Part shown: one piece after another, positions 48,229 through 58,317 of the stretch | Layout: the number at the start of each line of letters is the position of its first letter | Numbering within the stretch: position 1 is the stretch's first letter | Source: Kalmanozyma brasiliensis GHG001 | Lineage: Eukaryota > Basidiomycota > Ustilaginomycetes > Ustilaginales | Assembly: GCF_000497045.1 (NCBI RefSeq) | Contig: NW_015961991.1 | Location: forward strand, 248,812 to 312,811 | Direction: 5' to 3' | Length of the DNA: 64,000 nucleotides | The notes under the pieces: generated by a model | Databases searched by the model: none | What the model was told of the DNA's origin: nothing | What the model saw: only the letters and a program-made list of their open reading frames with translations | Translations under genes and position numbers: made by a program

Positions 48229-48855
48229 CTTTGCTCTGCTGGAAGGGTGGTAGAAAGGATGGTGGCGGGAGTTTTCCTGGTCTCGAGCAGGCAGGTGCGG
48301 TTCTTATGTACATCTCCTGCGAGCGGCTGGTCCGGCGACAGCGACGGCCAGTGCGGCAGCATGCATGCTGAACCTACGCTGATGCAGCATGATCCGATCT
48401 CGGCACAAGCGCGGATCTGCAGATCATGCACGTCGGGCGTGCCGAATGCCTACCAGTCAGCCGCAGTCACGAAGATCCCGCCCCGTCGGATGTACCTTGG
48501 ACCATTCCCACGCTAGCTCGCGGGCACCCTTTCTTGCTCTGTCATCACTGCATCGGAAGCCATCCGTCATGCTTCGAGATCACGCGGGCACGGTACAAGA
48601 AGCATGTGCGATGCACCGCCCCTGAATCAAGTGTCATGCGGCCGTTCGGCACGAGGAAATTTTAGAGCTGTTTTGTCTAAATGCCGAGCGGGCCGTTCGG
48701 CGTTTGCGGCGTGAGCCGGCGTGAGACATGCAGATCTTTCAGAATCTCGCAAAATTGGGCAACATGTCAGATCGAACTAGACCCTGAGAAACCGGGCAAC
48801 CGGCGAGAAGATCTGGCCCTTCTCTCTCCTCATCACCAACCTCAACAAACACACC
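48229..48855. other. Divergent promoter GH16/histidine phosphatase
   Basis: 627 bp between the leftward GH16 gene and the rightward phosphatase gene. I see no coding frame with the composition of a real gene. Confidence 0.4.
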
Positions 48856-49872
48856 ATGTCGAACACTTCCCCACCGTCACGCCTGCGCGTGCTCATCATC
48901 CGACACGGCGAAACAGCTGAGAACGTCGCGCGCATCATCCAAGGTCAGCTGGATACGCCGCTCAATGCGCATGGTCGGGCCCAGGCCGAGCTCACCGGTA
49001 CCTACCTCTCCACCACCCACATTGATCGGATCATCACCTCGCCCCTCCAGCGGGCGGCCGACACGGCTCGGGCGATACTTGCGCATCATCCGTCTGTAGA
49101 CTTGGAGCTGGATGACAGGCTCAAGGAGCGCGCGTTCGGCGTGCTCGAGGGGCACGTGTACACGGGTGGAAGTACCAAGAGTGAGGAGACGGAGGGTATT
49201 GAGCGCATGGAACCGTTTTCGGAGCGACTGGCCGGGTTCTGGAATGATCTCGTTACACGGACGGGGAAGATCGAGGGGGAAAGGACGGAGACGGTGGTGC
49301 TCGTGTCGCACGGGGCGGCGATCAGCGCGCTGATGAACCAGGTGCTCGTGCCAGGGCGATACGTCATGCTGCGTGAAGGTGTGGTGCCGGCGAGGTTATG
49401 GAATTGTTCCGTTACCGAGCTGCTCGTTCCTGTTATCACCACATCGACCTCATCGGGCGAGGTAGCGCCAGGACATCTCTCGAGGAAGAAGCACTGGTCC
49501 ATCCGACCAATCCACCTCGGCGTGCAGGGATGCCAATTCGTACTCGACCACGAGATGCAGAAGCGACGACTGGCTGCCGCTGAGTCCAACCCAGACTCGA
49601 TCCACCCGGAAGCGCTGGAAGAGCTCGAAGCAAGGGTCAGCAAGACGCAGCGTGAGTTCGAACGCGATCCTCCTGGGAGGAAGCAGCTCGAGGAGGACAC
49701 TATCAAAGCGCCCGACGGTACGACGGTCTCGAACGACATCGGGCACGGTAAAACGATCGGTGTCGTGCTGCGATGGTCCGACGTGGAGCATCTCAAAGAC
49801 CTCGCGGCTCCGAGTGCCGGAACCAACGGTGCGCCAGCAAACAAAGTCAACGTCGACGAGCTGGTCAAGTAG
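48856..49872 (+). CDS. Histidine phosphatase (phosphoglycerate-mutase-like)
   Basis: The 338-residue protein starts with the branch-1 histidine phosphatase motif: LRVLIIRHGETAEN, with His17 as the phosphorylated residue. DTPLNAHGRAQAELTG follows, as in small-molecule phosphatases. The second catalytic His is in VVLVSHGAAISALM. The core takes about 210 residues; the remaining C-terminal part, with a charged helical segment (EALEELEARVSKTQREFE), is an extension I do not recognise. It is probably a cytosolic phosphatase of sugar phosphates or related molecules; the substrate is unknown. It is a single exon and its 3' end lies 78 bp from the next, convergent gene. Confidence 0.85.
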   Translation: MSNTSPPSRLRVLIIRHGETAENVARIIQGQLDTPLNAHGRAQAELTGTYLSTTHIDRIITSPLQRAADTARAILAHHPSVDLELDDRLKERAFGVLEGHVYTGGSTKSEETEGIERMEPFSERLAGFWNDLVTRTGKIEGERTETVVLVSHGAAISALMNQVLVPGRYVMLREGVVPARLWNCSVTELLVPVITTSTSSGEVAPGHLSRKKHWSIRPIHLGVQGCQFVLDHEMQKRRLAAAESNPDSIHPEALEELEARVSKTQREFERDPPGRKQLEEDTIKAPDGTTVSNDIGHGKTIGVVLRWSDVEHLKDLAAPSAGTNGAPANKVNVDELVK

Positions 49873-49950
49873 AACCCCCATATACCCCTTCTTCACATGC
49901 CTCGGCTTCGTCAATAGAATTGTCCATTAGAGTTCTCATTACAAGTGTCA

Positions 49951-50745
49951 TCAATTGGCCAAAAGCAGCGTCCTCTTGAGATTGACATCCAAGAAGTTGC
50001 TCGCCTGCTGTTGCGCCACCGGTGTCTTGAACGCCAGGATGCCCACCACGATGCCCGCACCAAAGAAAGCTATCGAGATCAACAACCACACGACTCCCCA
50101 GAACTGCGGTGCGCCACCGACGACCTTGCTAAAGGCACTGGCGTCGCTCTCGTTGACCTTTCTAAAAATCAAATCGTCGCAAATGTCCCATACCGAGTAG
50201 AGGCAGTTCATCACTCCGATGAAGAGGACAAAGTAGCGCAACGCAATCGAGCCGGCTACGAGCCAGAAGAGGACGAACAATCCGCACATGGCGAGGATGA
50301 GCACCCAGGTCAACCAATCGCGTCGAGCCCACCAGAGGGTGAAGAGGAAGAAGACGCCGACGACGATGCTGGCGACCTTGGAGGCGCGTTCGTCGAACCC
50401 GCAGGCGATCAGTGCCGCACCGATGACCGAAGATCCAAGGTAGCCAGCGGGGAGGGTGAGCCACGGGATGCCGCCGCGCATCCGTGTCGCTCCGCCTTCG
50501 TTGGGTTCGAGCGTGATGGATTCGATCTTGGCCCCCGTACACAGCCCCACTGCCGCATGCGAAAATTCGTGGAATCCAACCGTCAGAAGCTTGAACGGAT
50601 AGAGAAGGTAGTTGAGAATCGGGATGTTCCACAGGATGACGATGGCGACGGCGTAGACACAGGCGACGATGATGGTGGTGCGCTGGTCCTTGGTCGGGTC
50701 GATGCGGGATTGACCCGTGCTCTGACGTTCGAGGAGCAGAGGCAT
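49951..50745 (-). CDS. Peptidase M50B-like membrane protein
   Basis: The 264-residue protein is strongly hydrophobic with six or so membrane segments. The zinc-binding motif H-E-F-S-H is at residues 59-63, inside the second span region (LTVGFHEFSHAAVGLCTG), and a P-A-G-Y-L-G-S motif follows near residue 100. This is the pattern of the fungal peptidase M50B-like family. Proteolytic activity is not proven for that family. The expected location is an internal membrane. It is a single exon. The start MPLLLERQ gives a short cytosolic tail before the first span. Confidence 0.85.
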   Translation of the reverse strand: MPLLLERQSTGQSRIDPTKDQRTTIIVACVYAVAIVILWNIPILNYLLYPFKLLTVGFHEFSHAAVGLCTGAKIESITLEPNEGGATRMRGGIPWLTLPAGYLGSSVIGAALIACGFDERASKVASIVVGVFFLFTLWWARRDWLTWVLILAMCGLFVLFWLVAGSIALRYFVLFIGVMNCLYSVWDICDDLIFRKVNESDASAFSKVVGGAPQFWGVVWLLISIAFFGAGIVVGILAFKTPVAQQQASNFLDVNLKRTLLLAN

Positions 50746-51653
50746 GGTGGGCGCGTTGAGGCTCGTATACGTCTAGGTGGTCCTTTTTGGTCGGTTCAGG
50801 ACGCGAGATGCGAGGTCAGGGTCGTGGTTGCTGTGCTTCAGCCGACGTTGGATGCGAATTCGTCTCTCGTCCCTAGCGCTGGTGAAGATCGACGCTGCTG
50901 AGGGTGATGGTGGTGAGCTGCAATGAGAAGCTCTCTACCCTTGGTGGAGGAGGACAAAGGAAGGTTGCGCAGTTCCGCAGCTGCATGCCGGCCACACACA
51001 CGGAGACTTTTGCTGGCTGTGCATGCAATCCACGCAGAGAAAGACCAACACCAGTTTGAGCCCCTGTGTTGGTCTCCGACACAATGACCGGCAGCAGCAG
51101 CAGCAGCTCTAAATCCTCGCAGTAAACTCTCCACAAGGCGGTGCTGCCGCCAAGCCCTGAGAGCGCGTCAAACCGGCCGGCACCAAATTCGCAGAAAAGG
51201 AATTGGCGGCGTAACACAATTGCTTTTTTACGCGGATCGGCAACATGTCGGGCCGCAGGCAGCCAGAAATCGTCATGAAAAATGAAATTTCATACGAAAA
51301 TGAGGCGATTTTTTCTGGCTGCAGATCGCTCTCCCCCTCAGCCGGTCCACCGATAAGAGCGTTCCGCGCTGATGAGGTCGAAGTTTATGCATGCGGGAAG
51401 GGTCGCACCTGCATCTGTCAAGCGCTTCTCGTGTGAGATGCCTTTTCAGGGTTTCACGCTTGCCTTGGATCTTGACAGGCTCGGCAGCAGCTCTTCAAGA
51501 TGATTGATGCAGCTCTTGTCCGCACCACCACCATCTTGACCACAGTTGCTTCTCCCACGTATCGACAGGAAGGTTGACTGCCAATGCCGTCCACAAGCCG
51601 GGACCGCAACCTCCTCGACTAGCACCTCGCCCTTGAAGCCTCCCCGTCCCAAC
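50746..51653. other. Divergent promoter M50B/F-box-like
   Basis: About 910 bp. Minus-strand frames here (50838-51217) have Leu-rich and Cys-containing runs without structure and look like chance. The A/T-rich stretch near 51220-51310 may be promoter core. No other feature is visible. Confidence 0.4.
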
Positions 51654-52736
51654 ATGACCGACACTTCGAACCCCTCCTCGGGGCTGCAGCTGGTCTCCCT
51701 TCCACCCGAGATCCTGCACCTCATCGCACAGTCTTACATCGACGACCTCGACCCTGCCTCGAATATCATCTCGGTGCTCACCACCTCGCACCTCTTCTAC
51801 TCGCTGTTCCTCCCCAAGCTCTACTCCTCGATCTCGATCTACTCGCTCTCCCAGCTATCGCGGTTCGTCGCCCCGTCTTCAGGTGCGCACATCCACTCGC
51901 CGCGATACACCACGGGCAGCGTGACGATCAACATCCCTGGCGTGCCCGGTGGGGGGGACGGGACGATGATCCCCACCGCCGTCGGCATGTCACGCTCACG
52001 AGACCGTCTCTTGCTCGCGTCCCAAGCCCTCTCGTTATGCCCCAACGTGCGCGAGGTGTCGTTGGAATTCTTCAGCGTGCGTCACTCGGAGATTCTCACC
52101 ACGGACGAGTTTCGTTTGGCCGAAGCAACAGCGTTCGAAAGTGCCATTCGTGGGTTGTGCAGAGTCGAGCGCTTTCGCTGGGTCCCACCTCGTTGCGATG
52201 CAAACGCGATCATGGGATTGAGCATCGTCATCGTAGACCAAGTCATCCCGCCTCTCGCGCGCGGACTCGTCGGATGTTCTCGATTGCACACGCTAGAGCT
52301 GTGGAACACCATGCTACCCGACGATGGCGGTGCCGACCTCGCCAGCTCCCTCATCCATATCGCTACCACTAGCGGGGGTGATGTCAAGCTCAATTTGCGC
52401 TCCGTAACAGGATTAGATCCCAAAACGGTAAGCGATCTCGCGCTAGCCGATCCACCTGTGAAGGTCAACATTGCAGATGGGTTCGTGGGCTCCATCTGGG
52501 GCGCACGGATCGACAAGCGTGTCGTGGAGGAGTGCATGCGCGATACGCTCGATGCCACCTCCTCCTCTGGAAGCGAAAGGTCCAGCCGGAGCTCGTCCGA
52601 GGCGTCCAGCATCGCGACCAGTCGAGCGACCAGCCCCGAGATGCTGCTGCAGGACACGCTGGCAAAGGCAAGCGAAAACGTCCACATCACCGTCCTACAA
52701 GGTGGCGTAGCCGGCTCGAGGATGCTGCCCCACTAA
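51654..52736 (+). CDS. F-box-like protein
   Basis: From ATG 51654 the product is 360 residues (the frame is open back to 51546 without family support). Residues 10-60 read LQLVSLPPEILHLIAQSYI...TSHLFYSLFLPKLY, the LPPEIL...L pattern of an F-box that binds Skp1 in SCF ubiquitin ligases. The rest has spaced Leu-rich segments as in a partner-binding region but no clear repeats. The tail is Ser-rich (SSSGSERSSRSSSEASS). The call rests on the N-terminal motif alone. It is convergent with the IMPACT gene, 140 bp away. Confidence 0.65.
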   Translation: MTDTSNPSSGLQLVSLPPEILHLIAQSYIDDLDPASNIISVLTTSHLFYSLFLPKLYSSISIYSLSQLSRFVAPSSGAHIHSPRYTTGSVTINIPGVPGGGDGTMIPTAVGMSRSRDRLLLASQALSLCPNVREVSLEFFSVRHSEILTTDEFRLAEATAFESAIRGLCRVERFRWVPPRCDANAIMGLSIVIVDQVIPPLARGLVGCSRLHTLELWNTMLPDDGGADLASSLIHIATTSGGDVKLNLRSVTGLDPKTVSDLALADPPVKVNIADGFVGSIWGARIDKRVVEECMRDTLDATSSSGSERSSRSSSEASSIATSRATSPEMLLQDTLAKASENVHITVLQGGVAGSRMLPH

Positions 52737-52876
52737 AAGCCATTGTTCCTCATCGGATTCGTGTTGTGTCACCCTATAGATGTATCCCTAGACCCATTTC
52801 TCGTCAGTCGCTCGTTCTCCTTCGCACAGTATCGCAAATGCAATCGGTCTCTCCCATTTCTTTTCTCGTCGGCCTC

Positions 52877-54100
52877 TCACGAATGTCTCTTCCCCATCCC
52901 TTTTCCTTTCCCCGCCTCATCCTCCGCATTCTTGCCCACGAACCCGCCCAGATCCAACGCCTCCCTCGCCGCACGGTTGATCAGCTTGAACCGGTCCGCA
53001 CCGAGATGCACGCCGCCGTACCAGCGCGTCACCACCACGATGACGTTCTCCAGCTCCAAGATCCCCAACAGATGGGCGAGTCGGCCGCCCGCCGCCGTCT
53101 CGCCGTCGTCGTCGCAGTCGCGGTGGACAATGCCGTCTGAGGACCGGCACACCCACGCATTGATGATCGGGTGCGTGGCACGGGCGACGCGCTTGTCCGA
53201 CAGAATGCGGGTGAGAACCGAGGCGACCTGTGCGGGGGACGTGATGGAGGCGGCGTACCCGATGAATTCGGATTTGCGCTCGATGATCGAGGTGGTTTGG
53301 AAGAGCGTCCCTGTGAAAGGGGCGGGTTGCTTGATCGACGGCGCTGGCGTGAACGTGGTGACTTTTTCGTCGGACTGCTCGGTGGTATCGTTGAGCGAGG
53401 AAGTTGGAGCAGATTGAAGACGCTCCGCCTCCTTCTCACCCCACCAATCCGTCACCTTCTCTTTGACCCACTCGATCCCTTCGAACAGCACCACTTCGCC
53501 AGGCGTCCACTTGACGCCCCTGTCCATGCTCCCGCCGATCCAGGCTGCACCTTCACCGTCCTCCTCCGCCGCATCTGCTGCTTCCTCCGTCTGATGGTAG
53601 AACGCCCGCAAGATCTCGCCAAACAGCTTCGGATCCACGCTAAACCCGCCGACGTACCGCGACATGAGCTGCAGCTGTGGTGGACGCGAGCTGTGCGGGT
53701 AGAACGGTGGTAGCGTCACAGCGAGTCGTATTGGTATCGCTTCGTCTTGTGCCTCGACATCGGTGGATATCGACAGCGTGATCTTGCATCCTGGCAGCCA
53801 AGCGTTTGGGTCGGCAACGTCCTCCTTGCCCAGCTGGTCGTCCGACGAGGTGGCTGCGGGCTCTGCACCGAGAGGAGCGATCTTGAGCACGTGTATCGCA
53901 TCGTCCGTGTAGATGCTCTGCAGCGCCATGAGCTCTTCCGACAGCTGGGTCGCTGCGTCGATGCGCTGTGATTCGTCCTCAAGCCATAGCTCGTGCCGCG
54001 TCGAGGGTCCGGGAATGGCGAAGGTGGTCGGGTCGGCAGCATAGGCCTCGATGCGTGCTATGAGGGTGGACAGAGCAGAATCGGCGCCATCTTCGTCCAT
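52877..54100 (-). CDS. IMPACT/YIH1-like protein (RWD plus UPF0029 domain)
   Basis: From ATG 54100 (MDEDGADSALSTLI) the product is 407 residues; an in-frame ATG at 54181 would add a hydrophobic basic stretch foreign to the family. The N-terminal RWD domain includes SEELMALQSIYTDDAIHV and the conserved YPHSSRPPQLQL-type YPxxxPP stretch. The C-terminal UPF0029 domain runs from about residue 260: ERKSEFIGYAASITSP, then VARATHPIINAWVCRSS, then DCDDDGETAAGGRL and VVVTRWYGGVHLG. IMPACT-type proteins compete with Gcn2 for Gcn1 and so damp the amino-acid starvation response in the cytosol. It is a single exon. Confidence 0.9.
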   Translation of the reverse strand: MDEDGADSALSTLIARIEAYAADPTTFAIPGPSTRHELWLEDESQRIDAATQLSEELMALQSIYTDDAIHVLKIAPLGAEPAATSSDDQLGKEDVADPNAWLPGCKITLSISTDVEAQDEAIPIRLAVTLPPFYPHSSRPPQLQLMSRYVGGFSVDPKLFGEILRAFYHQTEEAADAAEEDGEGAAWIGGSMDRGVKWTPGEVVLFEGIEWVKEKVTDWWGEKEAERLQSAPTSSLNDTTEQSDEKVTTFTPAPSIKQPAPFTGTLFQTTSIIERKSEFIGYAASITSPAQVASVLTRILSDKRVARATHPIINAWVCRSSDGIVHRDCDDDGETAAGGRLAHLLGILELENVIVVVTRWYGGVHLGADRFKLINRAAREALDLGGFVGKNAEDEAGKGKGMGKRHS

Positions 54101-54443
54101 GCTGCTCGCTTGTGCCGGTTCAAGGTTTCGATGGAGGACGAAGAGGAAGAGGATCCTTCTGAACTTTTTTGAGAAAAGCAAAAACTCAGCCTTAAAACTC
54201 GAGGGTCCGAGCGTTCAGGGTCCGGTGACGCAGCCAGAGAGAAACAAGGGTTGAAGGCACTTCCACGCCAACACCGCGGCCCCTCTTATCGACGTTGCCT
54301 CTCACTCGTTTGACCTCCATCATTCACCTCACTTCTCGCTCATCAGCATCGGCAAAACAGTCATCAGCTACAGACCATTTCCTATCGCAAAGATACTGCC
54401 CAACTTCCTCTCCAAGCTCACCGCCCTCCTCGTCATCTCTAGG
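54101..54443. other. Divergent promoter IMPACT/I9 inhibitor
   Basis: 343 bp between the leftward IMPACT-like gene and the rightward inhibitor gene, CT-rich on its right side. No further feature is visible. Confidence 0.4.
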
Positions 54444-54836
54444 ATGTCGCACAAGCCCTACATGGTGTAAGTCTCCTCCTCCGCCCTCGCTTCTGCTAGT
54501 GGAACCACAGATCTGACCCGTCTCTTGGACGCAACAGCATCTTCAAGGATGGCTGCCCGCAATCGGCCATCGACGAGCAAAAGTCCAAAGTGCAGCAGGC
54601 GGGTGGCACCATCAAGCAGACGTTCGACTCGAGCATCATGAAGGGGTTCGCCGCAACGCTGCCCGAGAGCTTCGCCCAGGAACTCACCACCGCCAGCGTC
54701 GGCGGCAAGCACGAGCACATGTAAGTTTGCAGAACGGCTCGGCGAGGATGGTGATATGAAACTGACAGGGTTGCGGTTTTGGCTACGGCGATACAGCGAA
54801 TACGTCGAGCCCGATAGCGAGGTCAAGACCATGTAA
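54444..54836 (+). CDS. Protease inhibitor I9/Pbi2-like small protein, three exons
   Basis: This small gene is visible only after splicing: exons 54444-54466, 54538-54720 and 54797-54836, both introns starting GTAAGT and in phase 2. It encodes 81 residues: MSHKPYMVIFKDGC, a helical segment with EQKSKVQQAGGTIKQTFD, MKGFAATLPESF, and the end HIEYVEPDSEVKTM. The layout is that of the peptidase inhibitor I9 domain, the fold of the subtilisin propeptide, as a stand-alone protein like yeast Pbi2, which inhibits vacuolar protease B. It has no signal peptide and should be cytosolic or vacuole-associated. It lies 291 bp from the end of cluster member 4. Confidence 0.88.
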
Positions 54837-55127
54837 GGTGTCGCGAGCACTCGAGCATTTACAAGTCGGTCGGAACACGCTGTAGCACAGATGCTTTGCA
54901 CAAACATGTTGAAACACGAAGAGCTGCGGTGGTGCATCGGCAGCCTTCGACAAGGCTGGCTTTGAAACGATTGATCGATTCGGGTACTCTGATGCAGGTG
55001 ACAACCTTGGGTTCAGTCGAACAGAGCGATGAAGGAGGATTGAGAGCGCATGATGCATCACAGTACTTGGCACATGAATGCCTCAGGCGGCAGCAGCTTT
55101 CTACAAGTCGAGCAAGGCGCACTCGGC

Positions 55128-56333
55128 TTAGATGCGAATCTCCACCGGCTCTGCCGCCTCCAACACCCTTCGCAGATGCTCGTCAACCGCATCATTGTCT
55201 CGGGCATGCAGGTAGCCAGACCCGAGGAACAACGTCTCGTGCTCCTTATCAGCTTCGCGCTCCGGGACGCTCCAGAACGAGAAGAAGGGTACACCGTCGA
55301 GAGCGGTACCTTTGAGCTCGCTTCCTCTATTCGTGACGACATTATGCTCTGTCACGTATACCCTTCTTGGCAGCCCGTCTTTCCCCACGATGCGCACCAG
55401 CGGTAGTCGTTGGCTGACGCGCACGAGCGGTGAGCGGTGGAACCACTGCGAGTTCCGACGCGTGAACGGTCGCAGGTCGACCCAGGTGATCTTGTTGGCG
55501 AAGAAGAGCTCGTTGATGCGAGCGCGCGTCGCCAGGGTATCCGCAAAGTCTCGGGCGTGGCTAAAGCCGTGTTCCTTGAGACCTTTCCAGTGACCTAGAC
55601 CCAAGAGCTCCCGAGGCGCTGCCCATCCCACATTGGATCGCGTCGCTTCCCGTCTGTGCCGGAACGATCGATCCCATCTCGGGTCGACCCAGGCGGCGGA
55701 TGCAGGGAACGGTTCGAGATTCTGCTCCACGGCCGGATACGCGGACACAGCGGATGAGCTGAAAGCTTCGCGCTCTGGGATGGAGGGAGCCGGCCTAGGT
55801 TCGTGAGACGGCAGCGGGTTCTCGTTGACAAGTGAATGCACAGGATCGTGGGGCGGCAGCGGTGGCTCGTTGGCAAGGGAATGCAGGAAGTCGAAATCGG
55901 CTTGGTCCAGTTCTCGTGGCTCAAAGTCGTCAAGATTGGGCGGGCCCGGCGCCGAAATGGCAGCTAAACTTAGAGCATAGTGATCCAGGAGAAGTCCGTG
56001 CGGAACGGGTGGAAGAGGCGGTGCCGAATCGTGCTTCCAGAGTTCATCTTGCGGAGGCACATGAAAAGAGGGAGGGACAGGCAGCTGATTGGACGCATCA
56101 AGCTGCGGAGGGAGTGGAGCGAGAGCAGATCCCTGGGCCTGCAAGGCAGGTTGATAAGGAGTGTTGCTGCTTTGCGCCCGCCAAGTTGGGGGACGACGAA
56201 CTTGATGTGCATGGGGTCCATAGTATTCGTTGAAGAGCGCCTCGTGATCGCTGGGAGTCATGGGAGCCGCCAGAACTCGGCATCGTGCCAAGGCTGCTCC
56301 CACAAAGAGTAATTTGATCGTGAAGCGGACCAT
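55128..56333 (-). CDS. Cluster member 4: cysteine-free secreted protein
   Basis: From ATG 56333 the product is 401 residues with signal peptide MVRFTIKLLFVGAALARCRVLA and mature start near AP-MTPSD. An in-frame ATG at 56492 would bury the signal. The mature chain lacks cysteine and is very Pro-rich in its first half. The acidic block ELDQADFDFLHSLANE is present, with a nearby repeat HSLVNENPLPSHEP. The C-terminal half has LFFANKITWVD-type, RVYVTEHN, FFSFWSVPE and GSGYLHARDNDAVDEHL blocks, ending EIRI. It is the nearest relative of member 5 on the acidic block (ELDQ-x-DFDFL) and the SVP/SIP block. It sits at the left end of block B. Confidence 0.8.
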   Translation of the reverse strand: MVRFTIKLLFVGAALARCRVLAAPMTPSDHEALFNEYYGPHAHQVRRPPTWRAQSSNTPYQPALQAQGSALAPLPPQLDASNQLPVPPSFHVPPQDELWKHDSAPPLPPVPHGLLLDHYALSLAAISAPGPPNLDDFEPRELDQADFDFLHSLANEPPLPPHDPVHSLVNENPLPSHEPRPAPSIPEREAFSSSAVSAYPAVEQNLEPFPASAAWVDPRWDRSFRHRREATRSNVGWAAPRELLGLGHWKGLKEHGFSHARDFADTLATRARINELFFANKITWVDLRPFTRRNSQWFHRSPLVRVSQRLPLVRIVGKDGLPRRVYVTEHNVVTNRGSELKGTALDGVPFFSFWSVPEREADKEHETLFLGSGYLHARDNDAVDEHLRRVLEAAEPVEIRI

Positions 56334-56812
56334 CCTTGATATCGATGGAAGACGGGTCGGAGAGACGGACAGGAAAGACGATTCACGGATTGTGGAATCG
56401 CAAAGGAGCCCGGTCTGTGCGAGTCTTCCTGCTTTCATCTGCGTGGTGGCACCATGCAACCTTCCCATTCTCATACCAATATGCATCACCAAGCGAGCTC
56501 GAAAGAACTACGTCGATGAAATGCATCTTGCGCATTGAGGCATGTGAGAGCGGAGCAAGTCTGAGGATCAGCCACACAGAAGCTTTGATGGCGAGATTGA
56601 TAAGAAGATGAAGCGATGCACAAGATGTGGGCGGGACGAGCCGCGGCTGCCAGCTGCTGGTTGATCATGACGCCGGCACGTGAGGCAGATCGTCAAGAGC
56701 TACAGTCGTAGGTATCAAGTTCAACGCGGCGTGGTAGACGCTCACCTGAAGGTGGAAGCGGATGTGTTTGAATGCGAGACACAGGCCAAGATGAAAGATG
56801 CGAACGTCCCAA
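56334..56812. other. Intergenic region between members 4 and 5
   Basis: 479 bp. I find no clear TATA-like element at the distance seen for other members and no coding frame. Confidence 0.35.
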
Positions 56813-57856
56813 CTACATCGGGATGTGAGGAAAATGTTGTGCGACATCGAGCACGGCACGCACTCGTTCGTCTACCGCCTCGTTATCTGCAAGATTCAGA
56901 TAGCCCACTCCGAGAAGCGACACGTCGACTTTGCCTGAGGCGTGTTGTGGAATGCTCCAAAACGTGTACAGAGGTGCGCTTTCGAGAGGAGTCCCGTGGA
57001 GCACGCTACTTGCCTTCCTCTGCAGATTGCTTTCGATCATATACACCCTCAGCTGCTTCCCGTCGGAAGGCCTGGAGTAGACGAACGGCAGTCGTTGGTT
57101 GAGGCGATGGATTGGCATTCTGTTATGCCACCGTCTAGGAAGTCTGGTCCAGACTTTGTCGTAATCCACCCACTTGAGCTTATTCGCGAAAAGGGCCGCG
57201 TTGATGCGGTCGCGCGGCTCCTCGCTCTCCTCAAAAGAGAGAATACCGCTGACACCATGCTCGCCTAAGGGCCTCCACAGTCCTAGTTGGGGAAGCAGTT
57301 TGGGGCCTGGCCAGCCAATCCAGTCTCGGATTCCGGCATTCTTGATGACCCTAGAATCGATCGATCTCGGGTCCATCATTGCCGGAGGATGCTCGTTCCA
57401 GTGCGCAAGCGGCTTCCAAACCACAGCGGTCTGTGACTCGAACGTGGTGGGAGGGGCTGGAAGTCCAACACGAGTCTCCGAGGAGGTATGTTCTTTGCCG
57501 ACAGAATCCAGGTCGTGGGCGAAGGAGTCAAGAAAGTCGAAGTCCTCCTGGTCCAACTCCCGCGGAGGCGCTGACGAGATCTCCTCGGGCCGAGCTGCAG
57601 AATCTGAAGCCTGCATAGCGCTCGATGGGTGGCCTTCCAGGGAACCGGAAGACGATCCAGCTACTATTTCGCCTGCATGGGACGACTCGAAGATGGCAAA
57701 GTTGCCGCCCGAAGCTCCGGAATTGCTGTGAGGATCACGAAAGCGACCTACGTTGCTCGCTGCATCGTGTTCACCGAGCCCCGCAGGAGTCGCTAAGATT
57801 GCCTTGCAAGCCAGAGGCGACAAATAGATCAGGATGTTGGCGAGGCAAACCTTCAT
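56813..57856 (-). CDS. Cluster member 5: cysteine-free secreted protein
   Basis: The product is 347 residues. The signal peptide (MKVCLANILIYLSPLACKAILA) ends before TPAGLGE, so the PMD-like start of other block-B members is altered here. No cysteine lies after it. The acidic block reads ELDQEDFDFLDSFAHDL. The conserved half has LFANKLKWVD, RVYMIESN, LYTFWSIPQ and GVGYLNLADNEAVDERV, with a run of Arg residues before them (LPRRWHNRM). It is similar to member 4 in spacing and wording. No enzymatic motif is visible. A role outside the cell or in the host is inferred only from the signal and the family's expansion. Confidence 0.8.
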   Translation of the reverse strand: MKVCLANILIYLSPLACKAILATPAGLGEHDAASNVGRFRDPHSNSGASGGNFAIFESSHAGEIVAGSSSGSLEGHPSSAMQASDSAARPEEISSAPPRELDQEDFDFLDSFAHDLDSVGKEHTSSETRVGLPAPPTTFESQTAVVWKPLAHWNEHPPAMMDPRSIDSRVIKNAGIRDWIGWPGPKLLPQLGLWRPLGEHGVSGILSFEESEEPRDRINAALFANKLKWVDYDKVWTRLPRRWHNRMPIHRLNQRLPFVYSRPSDGKQLRVYMIESNLQRKASSVLHGTPLESAPLYTFWSIPQHASGKVDVSLLGVGYLNLADNEAVDERVRAVLDVAQHFPHIPM

Positions 57857-58317
57857 GGTGACGAGTCGCGACTGGGCTGAGGAAGCAGGTATGTGCGGGC
57901 ATCAGACTCTCAAAGTTGAGTCGCACTTTCCGACTCCTTTTGTGGCAGTCGATGAGAGCGGTTGCGAGCTGTTCGACGCTGCTCACACGGTGCACAAAGT
58001 CAAGCTTCGCCAAGAAGTGGAACTCATTTGGGTTGCCTTCGTATTGTCGGTGCAGATCAACATGGTCAGCCTCTCACGTTGCGATGACAACGAGCGGCGC
58101 CAAGGGCAACCGACAAAGTCGTGGGACCGAGGGCTGACTGATTCGCGAAGAGGTCTATCGCGGTAAAGAGGGGCAACAGTTGCCTCATTGTGCGTGTATG
58201 AAACGTACAAGGCGAACGCCGCTTACTCAGACGCTATCGCTGCGTCCAGCTCACTCGTTCCCACAAGAGCCAGCTTTTTTAGGACAACAGATACTGCGCA
58301 TTTGCCGAGAAGAGTGT
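57857..58317. other. Intergenic region between members 5 and 6
   Basis: 461 bp, the presumed promoter of member 5. No TATA-like element, repeat or coding frame stands out. Confidence 0.35.
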
